From assembly GCA_052034115.1 (NCBI GenBank), contig JBPOIZ010000011.1, forward strand, positions 1 through 64,000: a DNA stretch of 64,000 nucleotides. The letters run 5' to 3'. The first letter of the stretch is position 1. Each line of letters opens with the position of its first letter. The translations under genes and the position numbers were made by a program. The stretch comes from Lutibacillus sp052034115. Lineage in GTDB: Bacteria; Actinomycetota; Actinomycetes; Actinomycetales; Dermatophilaceae. Below, piece by piece: positions 33,955 to 42,788 of the stretch. The notes under the pieces were generated by a model that did no database searches, was not told where the DNA came from, and saw only the letters and a program-made list of their open reading frames with translations.

Positions 33955-34608
33955 ATGGCACCACACCCTATGGGCCCGCGCGGCCCGTTCGGAGCACATC
34001 ACGGCCGGGGCCCGCGAGGCGGCAAGGGCGGACCCGGGGGATTCCCTGGGGGCCCTGGCGGCTTCCCCGGTCATCGGGGCGGCCCCTTCGGCCGCGGTCG
34101 CGGCGGATGGCAGACCAAGGATCTGCCCTCGGCCGGCGACGCGTCGTCGTGGTTCACCGGCCGACTGCCCAGCGACTGGTTCAGCGCGGTCGACGTCATC
34201 GTCGACCGTGAGGAGATCGTCGTCATCGGGACCCTGGTCGACGACGTGACCGACGCAGCCACCGCTGCCGGGCGGATCGCACGATTCCGGGCCGACACCA
34301 AGGCCGACCGGATCGCCATCGCCGAGGAGGCCCAGGCCCGCTATGGCCGGACCGTCTCCTGGGGAGCGCGCCTCGGCGACACCGAGACCCTGTTCACCCA
34401 CCTCGCCGTGCCGGTGATGACCCGGCTGCGGCAGCCGGAACGCCAAGTGCTCGACACCCTCGTCGACGCCGGGGTGGCCCGGTCCCGCTCCGACGCCCTC
34501 GGCTGGGCCGTCCGACTCGTCGGCGAGCATGCCGACGAGTGGCTCGGCGAACTGCGCAAGGCGATGGCGGAGGTCGACCGGGTCCGGCAGGAGGGGCCAG
34601 GACTCTGA
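33955..34608 (+). CDS. Protein with Gly/Pro/His/Arg-rich N-terminus, function unknown
   Basis: 217 aa. Excellent ribosome site AGGAGG eight bases before the ATG. Residues 1-52 are almost wholly Gly, Pro, His, Arg and Phe, a disordered, positively charged tail that could bind nucleic acid or metal. Residues of about 60-215 are a folded alpha/beta domain (DWFSAVDVIVDREEIVVIGTL, RIARFRADTKADRIAIAEEA) ending in helices (RSRSDALGWAVRLVGEHADEWL) that recall ribbon-helix-helix or Arc-like regulators. The tail looks like that of actinobacterial PadR regulators but no PadR winged helix is seen. A dyad operator lies upstream. Confidence 0.72.
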   Translation: MAPHPMGPRGPFGAHHGRGPRGGKGGPGGFPGGPGGFPGHRGGPFGRGRGGWQTKDLPSAGDASSWFTGRLPSDWFSAVDVIVDREEIVVIGTLVDDVTDAATAAGRIARFRADTKADRIAIAEEAQARYGRTVSWGARLGDTETLFTHLAVPVMTRLRQPERQVLDTLVDAGVARSRSDALGWAVRLVGEHADEWLGELRKAMAEVDRVRQEGPGL

Positions 34609-34670
34609 GCTCGGCCCGCCCGGCCATCTCGGTCCCGCGCACCTCGGTCCCGCAGACACCACCACCGAAC

Positions 34671-34741
34671 CACTACGACACTGGCCCGCCCAGCGGGCCA
34701 GTGTCACCCACTGGCCCGCCCAGCGGGCCAGTGTCGTAGTG
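34671..34741. repeat. Nested double palindrome: two identical hairpins inside a 19-bp inverted repeat
   Basis: Hairpin 1 spans 34677-34705 (GACACTGGCCCGC, loop CCA, GCGGGCCAGTGTC) and hairpin 2 spans 34709-34733 (11-bp stem, same loop). The outer flanks CACTACGACACTGGCCCGC (34671-34689) and its exact complement (34723-34741) let the whole 71 bp fold as one cruciform. It lies between the Gly-rich gene and the aminotransferase gene; it could be a tandem terminator or a REP/BIME-type element. Nothing else is seen in 34609-34823. Confidence 0.85.
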
Positions 34742-34823
34742 CCGGGGGGCCGTCCGCCCTCAGGTCGGTCCCGAACCCGGAGCGACCGCGCAGCGAACTC
34801 GCCCGCGGCCGCCATACCGGGTC

Positions 34824-34829
34824 TAGATT
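34824..34829 (+). promoter_or_regulatory. -10 box TAGATT, leaderless aminotransferase
   Basis: TAGATT ends six bases before the ATG at 34836. Confidence 0.5.
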
Positions 34830-34835
34830 CGCGCC

Positions 34836-36053
34836 ATGGGCCAGCCCTTTGCGGACCGGGAAAGCACGAGCGAGACCTTCGCGGCAGCCGTCAACCGCGG
34901 CAAGGTGGATGCCTATCGGCTGCTCGGACTCGACATTGTCATGGGTGCCCGCGAGGGCTCCTGGTTCGCTGATGCCTTCGACCCCGATCGTCGCTGGCTG
35001 AACTGTCACTGCAACGGCGGCGTGTTCAACCTCGGGCATCGGCATCCCGCCGTCGTCGCCGCCCTCCGGCACGCCCTCGACGACCTCGACATCGGCAACC
35101 ACCACCTCGTCTCCGGCTGGCGCGCTCGGCTGGCCCAACGCCTGGTCGCCACCACCGGAGGGCGGCTGCCCGGGGTCGTGTTCGGTGTCAGCGGCGGCGA
35201 GATCGTGGACCTCGCCGTGAAGGTGGCGCGCGGCGGCACCGGACGGCAAGGCGTCGTCTCGATCGTCGGCGGTTACCACGGGCACACCGGACTGGCGATG
35301 GCCACCGGCGACGCGCAGTACCGCGACCCGTTCGGGACGACGTCCGGCGACTTCACCCAGGTGCCGTTCGGTGATCTTGAGGCGCTCGCCGGCGCGGTGG
35401 ACGACCGCACGGCGGCAGTCATCCTCGAGGCGATCCCGGCCACGGCCGGTATGCCGCTGCCCCCGCCCGGCTACCTTGCCGCCGTCGGGCAGGTGTGCCG
35501 GGAGGCGGGAGCGGCATACGTCATCGACGAGATCCAGACCGGACTGGGCCGCACGGGCACGATGTGGAGCCATACCCAGGACGGTGCCGAGCCGGACATC
35601 GTCGTCATCGGCAAGGGCCTGTCCGCAGGGCTCTACCCGATCACAGCGGCCGTGATGTCGGCCCGCTTCCACCAGGTCATCGACGACAACCCGTTCAGCC
35701 ACATCTCCACCTTCGGGGGAGCAGAGCTCGGGTGCGTGGCGGGGTTGGCGGTGCTCGATATCGTCCAGGCCCCGGGCTTCCTCGATCGAGTCGAGCAGGT
35801 CGGTCGGCAGATCGAGGAAGGCCTGCGCGCGATACCGGGCATCGAGTTGCGCCGACGGGGCCTGTTCATGGGAGTGAAGCTCGACGGTCCCCTGGCTGGG
35901 GTGCGTGCCACCCGCTCGTTGATCGGGGCCGGCGTGTTTGCGATCTACGCGAACAACGACCCGTCCGTGCTCCAGCTGCTCCCACCGCTGACCATCACCG
36001 ACGAGGAGCTCGCGTGGCTCATCGCCACGCTGCGCGAGCGGCTCGCGTCATGA
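34836..36053 (+). CDS. Class III PLP-dependent aminotransferase
   Basis: 405 aa. Class III (ornithine/GABA/acetylornithine transaminase-like) hallmarks: NLGHRHPAVVAALRHAL near residue 65, VSGGEIVDLAVKVAR near 118, GGYHGHTGLA near 146, VIDEIQTGLGRTG near 229 (PLP Asp), IGKGLSAGLYPI near 258 with the PLP Lys, and STFGGAELGCVAGLAVL near 290. Usual SGSEAN is SGGEIV here. It overlaps the next gene by ATGA, so the two are a unit. Substrate unknown. Confidence 0.87.
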   Translation: MGQPFADRESTSETFAAAVNRGKVDAYRLLGLDIVMGAREGSWFADAFDPDRRWLNCHCNGGVFNLGHRHPAVVAALRHALDDLDIGNHHLVSGWRARLAQRLVATTGGRLPGVVFGVSGGEIVDLAVKVARGGTGRQGVVSIVGGYHGHTGLAMATGDAQYRDPFGTTSGDFTQVPFGDLEALAGAVDDRTAAVILEAIPATAGMPLPPPGYLAAVGQVCREAGAAYVIDEIQTGLGRTGTMWSHTQDGAEPDIVVIGKGLSAGLYPITAAVMSARFHQVIDDNPFSHISTFGGAELGCVAGLAVLDIVQAPGFLDRVEQVGRQIEEGLRAIPGIELRRRGLFMGVKLDGPLAGVRATRSLIGAGVFAIYANNDPSVLQLLPPLTITDEELAWLIATLRERLAS

Positions 36054-37057
36054 TCGCCGACGCCAGCGACGTGGCCGGTCACGACCCCGGCGGCAGCGGC
36101 GACCGGGCGGCCCAGGAACCCTTCGACGCGGCGCTCACCGAACCTGCCCTGGCCGACCTCGAGCGGGCGGTGGCTCACGCGCTACACACCGGCGATCAGG
36201 GCGGCCTGGACGTCCTCGGCTACGGCGAGATCTCGCTCGTCCTGCGGTGGTCGGCCACCGCTCGTCCCGTCGACGTCGCCGCACCCGAGCGCGGCGCCAG
36301 CCGCCCGGGTCTGGCCGTCAAACGACTCCCGCCGTTCGACACCATCGACTCGGCAAACCGCTATGGAGCGTTGATCCTCGAATACGTCGACGCGGTCCGC
36401 GGCTGCGGCGTGGACGTCATACCGACGAGGTGGCGCACCACCCCCACCGATGGGTCACCCGGACGAACCAGCGGGTATGTCGTTCAGCCGGTCCTCCCGC
36501 CAGCCAGCCTGGGCCCGAACGTGCTGCGCGCGGACGCGAGCCAGACAGGAGCCCTGCTCGGCACCATCCTCGATGCCATCGATGCCGTGGTCGGGCCGCG
36601 CCTCGGCCTGGACGCCCAGCTGTCGAACTGGGCCTGGGATGGGCAGCGGGCCACCTACCTCGACGTCACCACCCCGTTGCTCAACACCCCGGACGGCGCG
36701 ACCCGCCTCGACCTGCGGCTGCTGACCGCACCGATGCCGGCCGCGGTGCGACCCCTGGTCCGCCGCGCCGTGGCTCCGGGTATCGTCGCCGCCTACCACC
36801 GGCCCCGCGACGTCGTCCTCGATCTGCTCGGCAACCTGCTCAAGGACGACCTCACCGACGCTGTCGAGGTCGGCCTCGCCCTGGCGGCCACCCGGGTCCG
36901 GCCGGCGCTCACCCGGGCCGAGGTCGACACGTTCTACGCGGCCAACTCGCGGTTGTGGGAGGTGCTGCTCCGGCTCCGCCTGGCGGATCGCTGGTGGCAA
37001 CGCCGAGTGCGCCGCCGCGACTATCCGTTCCTGCTCCCAGGTCCGATCGCTCGTTAG
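36050..37057 (+). CDS. Putative kinase-like protein (DUF6206-like) coupled to aminotransferase
   Basis: 335 aa. No catalogue domain recognised with certainty. Features: GYGEISLVLRW and LAVKRLPPFDTIDSANRYG at residues of about 53-107 look like the glycine loop and Lys of a kinase-like N-lobe; LDAQLSNWAWDGQRATYLDVTTPLLN near 186-212 looks like a degenerate catalytic loop and metal-binding Asp. No membrane segment. ATGA overlap with the aminotransferase and a stop overlapping the convergent helicase stop (TTAG). A phosphotransferase acting with the aminotransferase is an inference. Confidence 0.6.
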   Translation: MIADASDVAGHDPGGSGDRAAQEPFDAALTEPALADLERAVAHALHTGDQGGLDVLGYGEISLVLRWSATARPVDVAAPERGASRPGLAVKRLPPFDTIDSANRYGALILEYVDAVRGCGVDVIPTRWRTTPTDGSPGRTSGYVVQPVLPPASLGPNVLRADASQTGALLGTILDAIDAVVGPRLGLDAQLSNWAWDGQRATYLDVTTPLLNTPDGATRLDLRLLTAPMPAAVRPLVRRAVAPGIVAAYHRPRDVVLDLLGNLLKDDLTDAVEVGLALAATRVRPALTRAEVDTFYAANSRLWEVLLRLRLADRWWQRRVRRRDYPFLLPGPIAR

Positions 37058-40000
37058 CGCCCGGCAACGCGCCGGGTCGACGCCCGCGGGGCGTCGACGT
37101 CGAGCAGCCCGGCGATGTCGTCCGCCGACAGCACTCCGGACGCCAGGGCGCCATCGTCGACCACGCGCGCGAACAGGTCACGCTTGCGCTCCTGCAGAGC
37201 CACGACCTTCTCCTCGATGGTCCCGGCCGAGACGAGCCGGTAGACCACCACGGGTTTGTCCTGCCCGATCCGGTGCGCCCGGTCGACCGCTTGGGCCTCG
37301 GCGGCCGGGTTCCACCACGGATCGAGGACGAAGACGTAGTCGGCCTCGGTGAGGGTGAGCCCGAAGCCGCCCGCCTTGAGACTGATGAGGAATGCCGCCG
37401 CGGACCCGCTACGGAACTCCTCGATCCGCTTCTGTCGGTCCCTGGTGCGCCCGTCGAGGTAAGCCGTGCTCAGGCCCTCGGCGTCGAGCCGATCGCGGAC
37501 CAACCGCAAGAAGGTCGTGAACTGGCTGAACACCAAGGCCCGATGCCCTTCCGAAGCGACCTCGCTCAGCAGCTCCACGAGGGTCTCCACCTTCGCCGAG
37601 TGCACTCCTGCATGAGCCTGGTCGACCAGGCCCGGATGGAGCGCGAGCTGGCGCAGCAGCGTCAGCGAGCGCAGGATCGCCACCCGGTTGCCGTCGGGGT
37701 CGGCGAGCAGCCCAAGCACCTTGGCCCGTTCGCGCTGCAGTTGACGCGCATAGATCCGCTCGTGCTGCGGGGCGAGCGGCACGTGGAGCACCTGGTCGGT
37801 CTTCGGCGGCAGATCGGAGGCGACCTGGTCCTTGGTGCGGCGGAGCATCAGCGGGCGGATGCGGCGGCGCAGCCGCTGAAGCAGCTCGGGACGCTCGCCG
37901 GACTCGATGGGCTTGCGATAGGTCCGGGTGAACCGCTCCGGGCTCGAGTACATCCCGGGAGCGGCCAGGGACAACATCGACCACAGGTCCATGAGGGAGT
38001 TCTCCAGCGGCGTGCCGGTGACCGCGAGGGTGAACGGCGCACCGATCCGGCGGGCCGCCTGGTAGGTCTTCGACTGGTGGTTCTTGACGAACTGGGCCTC
38101 GTCCAGCACCAGCCCTGCCCACGGCAGCGCGGCGAACTCCTCGTCGTCGATCCGCAAGATCGCGTATGACGTGACCACCACGGCGGCCTGCGCCACGACG
38201 TCACCCAAAGCCGCACCACGTCGGCGGCCCGTCTCGGTGATGGCCACGATCGGCAGACCGGGGACGAACCGTTGGGCCTCACCGACCCAGGTGCCGACGA
38301 CGCTCGTCGGGGCCACGACGAGCACCGGCGCCGCGCGGCCACCGACCTCACCGCGGTCGGCGGCGCGCTGCAGGGCCGCCAGGACTTGCAGGGTCTTCCC
38401 CAGGCCCATGTCGTCGGCGAGGATGCCACCGAGCTGGGCGTCCCACAGTGCCGCCAGCCAGCCGTACCCGTCCACCTGGTACGGCCGCAGCGTGGCCTGG
38501 ACACCCTCTGGCACCGGCGGCGCCGGGCGATCCGCCAGCCCCCGCAATGCTGCGGCGCCCGAGGCCCAGCGGGCCGCCTGCCGATCGACGACACCGAGCG
38601 CGACCAGCTCCTCCCACAGGCTCACATCGAACCGGCTCAGCCGCAGCCCCTTGCGCCGTGGATCGGCCAGTTCGCGGGCTTCGTCGATGAGCTCCCGCAG
38701 GGTGATCAGCTCGGGGGCATCCAGCGCGAAGTAGGCACCGGAGGGCAGGACCATGAGCTCGTCACCGCGCACCAGGGCCTGGAAGAGCGGCTCGAACGGG
38801 ACCTCCTCTCCGCCCACCTCGACCGCGATGTGGAGGTCGAACCAGTCCTGCGCCCCGATCGCCGTGCTGCCCTCGGGCTCGCTGGTGCCCACCCGGACCA
38901 ACGGCGTAGCGTCGATGCGCTCGTAGGACGGCAGCGCCCCGTCGATCTCGACCTCCACGTCCGGGTCGTCTTGAAGCTGCGGGAGCACGCGGTCGGCGAA
39001 GACGATCGCCGCCATACCGTGCAGGTCGCGGGTCGGCACCACCCGCCATTGCGCGTGGGGGGTGAACCGGTCCGGCGGCACCCGAAGATCCACCTCGTCG
39101 AGCACCGAGAGCCGACGGATCAGCCCCGCTTCGGCGTCGAGGTCACGAGCCGCGTCGAGGAGTTCGGCCGACGAGGGAACCGCCCGCAGCGTCGTGCGCC
39201 CGGTGTATGCCGATCCGCTCCATGCGGGCACCACGACTCGGCGCCCGCCGTCGCCATACGCGAAGCCGATCTCCACCCGCAGGGTCGACGGGGCCGGTGA
39301 GAGGACGCGCACCAGCACCCGGGGACCGGACGGCTCGGCGAAGTCGATACTGCCGTCGCTGGAGGTCAGCGGGGCGACCTGGCGCAGGTGGGGGAGGTAC
39401 ATCGCCAGGAACGACCCGACATCGTCGGCCGGCACCCGGACCAACCTGCCGTCCGCGACCAGGTCGCGCACCGAAGCCGGCACCGTGGCGGTCAACTCGA
39501 CGAGGTGGACGTCGGACCCCTCGACCCGCACCAAGCCATGTGCCGGGTCGCCGACCAGCCAGGCCGTTGCACCCAGCTGCCTGATCGGCTGAGCAGCGGC
39601 CCGGGGATGGGCGGCGGGAGGGCCAGCGTCGAGCGACCCTCCATCGGCCCCGCGGTCCACGGCAGCCACGCCGGCCACGCCGGCCTCGCCGTCCACGGCA
39701 GCCACGCCGGCCTCGCCGTCCAGGACGAGCGGAACGACCACCAGATCGTCACCGTCGGCCCGGACATCGAGCCGCACCGATGCGGCCGACGTTTCGAGCA
39801 CCACGGACCCGGCCTGGTCGGGGTGACGCATGATGTCGACCCCGGCCGCACGCGCCGCGCGCAGGAGTGGCCACGCCGACGGGCCGAGGTCGTCGAGCAC
39901 CACCTCGGGATTGCCGTAGCCGTAGACCGGCCGGCCCACCGCACGATGCGCCCGAAGGATCGCCACCAGCGCCTCGACATGCCGAGGGTCGGCGTTGATC

Positions 40001-40563
40001 GGCCGATAGGTCGCCTCGACCTCGGACCAGGTGAGGTTCTTCACCCACCGGCCGGTCTTCCCGAGTCGAGTCGGCGACAGGATGACGCGACGCCGCTGCC
40101 GTTCCCCCCACCGGCTCACGACACCGTCGACCACGGTGATGAACAGACCCAGCGGCGGCGCGTCGGTGCGCGCCCGCGCCGAGCCGACCAGCAGCGGGCC
40201 GAGCGCCGCTCGCCAATCCTGCTCGGGCGGCTCGGCGCCGACGAGGGTGCTCCGCACGGTGAGCAGGACCGCGACGACATGTTTGCAGTCCGTGCGCATC
40301 GGACACGAACAGCGTCCGTACCACGTCGGCGGCACCGCATCGACGGGCGAGGATCGGGTGACGATCGTCGTATACGCCACGCCGCGAGAGCCGGACACTT
40401 CCGCCAGCAGCACCCGACCGCCGTCCCCGGCGACGACGGACCGCACCCGCTCCTCATCGGCATACATCTGGCCTCGCGCGACCGTGCCCCAGTCGGTGGC
40501 CGCGACCAGATCGGCCTCGGTGACCTGCGCGACCCACTGCGCGCTGTCCACCGAGCTGCCCAT
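37054..40563 (-). CDS. SWIM zinc-finger SNF2-family helicase/ATPase
   Basis: 1169 aa, leaderless ATG. SWIM finger RCSCPMRTDCKHVV at about residues 82-95. After a long middle region, the SNF2 motor: DDMGLGKTLQVLAAL near 714, VVAPTSVVGTW, LVLDEAQFVKN near 815 (DEAQ box), AVTGTPLENSL, then the C-terminal helicase half with LVFSQFTTFLRLV, KAGGFGLTLTEAD and WWNPAAEAQAVDRAHRIGQ near 1078. Acts on DNA or nucleoprotein complexes in ATP-dependent remodelling, possibly like HepA/RapA. A repetitive DGEAGVAAV linker lies near residue 285. Convergent with the kinase-like gene, sharing TTAG at the stops. Confidence 0.9.
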   Translation of the reverse strand: MGSSVDSAQWVAQVTEADLVAATDWGTVARGQMYADEERVRSVVAGDGGRVLLAEVSGSRGVAYTTIVTRSSPVDAVPPTWYGRCSCPMRTDCKHVVAVLLTVRSTLVGAEPPEQDWRAALGPLLVGSARARTDAPPLGLFITVVDGVVSRWGERQRRRVILSPTRLGKTGRWVKNLTWSEVEATYRPINADPRHVEALVAILRAHRAVGRPVYGYGNPEVVLDDLGPSAWPLLRAARAAGVDIMRHPDQAGSVVLETSAASVRLDVRADGDDLVVVPLVLDGEAGVAAVDGEAGVAGVAAVDRGADGGSLDAGPPAAHPRAAAQPIRQLGATAWLVGDPAHGLVRVEGSDVHLVELTATVPASVRDLVADGRLVRVPADDVGSFLAMYLPHLRQVAPLTSSDGSIDFAEPSGPRVLVRVLSPAPSTLRVEIGFAYGDGGRRVVVPAWSGSAYTGRTTLRAVPSSAELLDAARDLDAEAGLIRRLSVLDEVDLRVPPDRFTPHAQWRVVPTRDLHGMAAIVFADRVLPQLQDDPDVEVEIDGALPSYERIDATPLVRVGTSEPEGSTAIGAQDWFDLHIAVEVGGEEVPFEPLFQALVRGDELMVLPSGAYFALDAPELITLRELIDEARELADPRRKGLRLSRFDVSLWEELVALGVVDRQAARWASGAAALRGLADRPAPPVPEGVQATLRPYQVDGYGWLAALWDAQLGGILADDMGLGKTLQVLAALQRAADRGEVGGRAAPVLVVAPTSVVGTWVGEAQRFVPGLPIVAITETGRRRGAALGDVVAQAAVVVTSYAILRIDDEEFAALPWAGLVLDEAQFVKNHQSKTYQAARRIGAPFTLAVTGTPLENSLMDLWSMLSLAAPGMYSSPERFTRTYRKPIESGERPELLQRLRRRIRPLMLRRTKDQVASDLPPKTDQVLHVPLAPQHERIYARQLQRERAKVLGLLADPDGNRVAILRSLTLLRQLALHPGLVDQAHAGVHSAKVETLVELLSEVASEGHRALVFSQFTTFLRLVRDRLDAEGLSTAYLDGRTRDRQKRIEEFRSGSAAAFLISLKAGGFGLTLTEADYVFVLDPWWNPAAEAQAVDRAHRIGQDKPVVVYRLVSAGTIEEKVVALQERKRDLFARVVDDGALASGVLSADDIAGLLDVDAPRASTRRVAGR
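39661..39722. repeat. Imperfect tandem repeat in helicase linker
   Basis: Units around GCAGCCACGCCGG and CCTCGCCGTCC recur, coding for DGEAGVAAV and DGEAGVAGVAAV on the minus strand. Confidence 0.65.
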
Positions 40564-40569
40564 CCCGGC

Positions 40570-40575
40570 AGGCTA
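40570..40575 (-). promoter_or_regulatory. -10 box TAGCCT, leaderless SNF2 helicase
   Basis: Minus-strand TAGCCT ends six bases before the ATG at 40563. Confidence 0.5.
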
Positions 40576-40601
40576 CCCCGCGGCTCGGACAGGTCCGGCG
40601 A

Positions 40602-42179
40602 TCACGGCGAAGGTGGCGGGGGCGGGGTCACCTGGACCGGCGGCCGCGGGGGCGGGGTCACCTGGACCGATGGTGGCGGGGGCGGGGTCACCTGGACCGG
40701 TGGCACAGCGCCGGAACCGTGCAGCCATTTCTCCGGTCCCGCTGTGGCCCGCCCGGCCCGTGCGGCCGCGGTCTCGTCCCGGACCAGCTCGGCGGCCGTC
40801 GCCTCGGCCAGATGGGCCAGGGTCGGCACGACAGGTCCGGGAGTCGAGTGGATCTGCACCGTCGCAAGCCCGAGCCGGCGACTGAGCGGGCCCTGGCGGA
40901 GCCGAAGACTTTGCACCTTGGCGTGCGGCACGAGGATGAGTTCGCGGGTGAGCAGCCCGCGACGAAGCACCAGCGCCGTCCGGGTGAGCCGGTATGCCGT
41001 GCGCCTCCAGACGAGGGGGTCGACCCATCGAGCGGCCGCCGGCGCCCCGACGAAGCCCGCACCGGGCCCGATCCCGATCAGCCCGGCATCGATGACCGCC
41101 GCCGGTTCCTCCACCCCCAGATCCGGCAGCGCGAAAGCCAGCACCGACAAGGCCTCGTCCCGCGTGCCGACCGGGAGCAGGGTGGATGCCGCGAGCGCAT
41201 CCTGGTGATCCCCGGTGAGTCCGAATCCGGCCACGTTGACCTGCACTGTCCACCAGCCAGGGAGCCGCCAGAGCAACGGTTGACTCAACCGGACGGCCTG
41301 GATCCGCCCCGGCGGCACGGTCTGGGTGCGTCGCTCGAGCAGGCCCGAACGCACCCGTAGCCCGTCGGCAGCGGCGGCGGCGGTGAAGCCGAAACCGCGC
41401 ACGAATCGCGACCAGGTGATGCCGACCATGGCCACGACGAACGGGCCGAGGCCACCGATGACCCCGAGGGGGGTCAATCGGCCGGTGGTTGCCGAGACGA
41501 CCAGGGCACCGCCCACGAAGAGGCCGAACAACAGGGTGGGCGCCGACAAGGCGATGGATCCGAGGAGCCGGCCCAGCGGCAGCTCGAGCCACCGCTCCTC
41601 GGTCGCCATCGGGGCTGACGACGCGGCGTCGACGTGCAGCCCGGCGGCCCGGGCCAGCAGCCGGTTGCGCAGTTCGTGGGCGGCATCGTCGGTGAGGTAG
41701 GCCAGGGACAGCGTGGACTTACCGGACCCGGCCACCTCGACGTCGAGGCGAGCCAGCCCGAAGATCCTCCCGAGCAGGGGTTGGACGACATCGACACCCT
41801 GGATCCGGTCGAGTTGCGCGGACCGGTGTTGTCGGAAGAGCACCCCACTGCGGATCTCGATGGACTCTGTGGTGAGGCAGTAGCGGGTCATGCGCCAGGA
41901 CAGGAAGGCCAGGCCCAGCAGACCAGCCAGGACGAGCAGGACGACGCCGCCCCCCGCGAGCCATGCCGTGCGCGACAGGCCGTTCGGGACGGTGACGCCA
42001 TCGGGAAGGTCAGACCCCAGACCGACCCGGCGTTGGAGGAGGTCCTGCCCGAAGAAGAAGACCGCCACCGCGACCATCTGCCAGGACCGGACCAGCGGAG
42101 TCAGCGGGTGGACCCGAAGCCACTGCCCGTCGGTGCCGACCGGCGTGGCGGCGCCTGGGGTAGGAGAGGCCTCGCTCAT
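40602..42179 (-). CDS. YdbT-like bacterial PH (bPH2/DUF304) membrane protein
   Basis: 525 aa. Membrane spans (SWQMVAVAVFFFGQDLL; WLAGGGVVLLVLAGLLGLAFL; SIALSAPTLLFGLFVGGALVV; LGPFVVAMVGITW) alternate with three bPH2-type domains, each with an IRSGVLFRQHRSAQLDRIQGVDV-like strand pattern (residues of about 110-180, 280-350 and 430-490). A C-terminal Pro-rich tail has three PPVQVTPPPP repeats. The start overlaps the stop of the smaller partner (ATGA). The pair matches YdbS/YdbT of Bacillus, involved in membrane stress or bacteriocin resistance; role here inferred. Confidence 0.83.
   Translation of the reverse strand: MSEASPTPGAATPVGTDGQWLRVHPLTPLVRSWQMVAVAVFFFGQDLLQRRVGLGSDLPDGVTVPNGLSRTAWLAGGGVVLLVLAGLLGLAFLSWRMTRYCLTTESIEIRSGVLFRQHRSAQLDRIQGVDVVQPLLGRIFGLARLDVEVAGSGKSTLSLAYLTDDAAHELRNRLLARAAGLHVDAASSAPMATEERWLELPLGRLLGSIALSAPTLLFGLFVGGALVVSATTGRLTPLGVIGGLGPFVVAMVGITWSRFVRGFGFTAAAAADGLRVRSGLLERRTQTVPPGRIQAVRLSQPLLWRLPGWWTVQVNVAGFGLTGDHQDALAASTLLPVGTRDEALSVLAFALPDLGVEEPAAVIDAGLIGIGPGAGFVGAPAAARWVDPLVWRRTAYRLTRTALVLRRGLLTRELILVPHAKVQSLRLRQGPLSRRLGLATVQIHSTPGPVVPTLAHLAEATAAELVRDETAAARAGRATAGPEKWLHGSGAVPPVQVTPPPPPSVQVTPPPRPPVQVTPPPPPSP
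40615..40704. repeat. Three 30-bp tandem repeats at 3' end of CDS
   Basis: GGCGGGGTCACCTGGACCG recurs at 40621, 40651 and 40681 (30-bp period), coding for a VQVTPPPPPS-type tail. Confidence 0.85.
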
Positions 42180-42655
42180 AGACCGGAGAGCTGGGCCTGG
42201 CCGCGGGCGGCGAGCCGGTCCCGCAGCTGCGCCGCCTCGGTGGCCGCCAGACCGGGGATCCGCGCATCGGAGTGCGCCGAGGCAGTGTGCAACTGCACGC
42301 TGGCCAGCCCGAAGGACCGCACGATCGGACCGTCCTGGACGTCGACGTACTGCAACCGTCCGTAGGGGATGACTGCGAGCCGGCGCCAGATGCGCCCGCG
42401 GCGCACGAGCAGCTCCTCGGCACGCTCGGCATACCCCCAGGCGCTGACCTGGCGACCGACCAACCACCACAACCAGGCATACAGGGCGATGGGCAGTGCG
42501 ACCAGCCAGAGCGGAAGACCGGCGCCCACCCGCAGCGCGAGCAGCGCCACGACAGCCAGCACCATGGGGATCGCCCACTCGAGGCGGCGCACGGTGGTGA
42601 GTTGAGGATCCACCGGCCGCCAGGTGACCGACGGGTCATCGAAGGGGTCCGTCAT
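42176..42655 (-). CDS. YdbS-like PH-domain membrane protein
   Basis: 159 aa. Two spans near residues 28-65 (WAIPMVLAVVALLALRV; LWLVALPIALYAWLWWLV), then a bPH2 domain (EELLVRRGRIWRRLAVIPYGRLQYVDVQDGPIVRSFGLASV). First gene of the two-gene PH unit, joined to the larger partner by ATGA. Confidence 0.82.
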   Translation of the reverse strand: MTDPFDDPSVTWRPVDPQLTTVRRLEWAIPMVLAVVALLALRVGAGLPLWLVALPIALYAWLWWLVGRQVSAWGYAERAEELLVRRGRIWRRLAVIPYGRLQYVDVQDGPIVRSFGLASVQLHTASAHSDARIPGLAATEAAQLRDRLAARGQAQLSGL

Positions 42656-42788
42656 ACCTGGCAGCCTGCCACACCCGGCCTGGGGCCACCTCCGCCGCGA
42701 GCACGCCGCACCGGACCGGCCCCGCATCGCCGGTGTTCCGGTGCCCGGAAAGCCGGCCCCGGACTGCCGACGGCGGGATGCTGACCGG

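Noticed and set aside
34671..34741. Insertion-sequence terminal repeats
   Set aside because: The inverted repeats lie only 33 bp apart with no transposase between or beside them.
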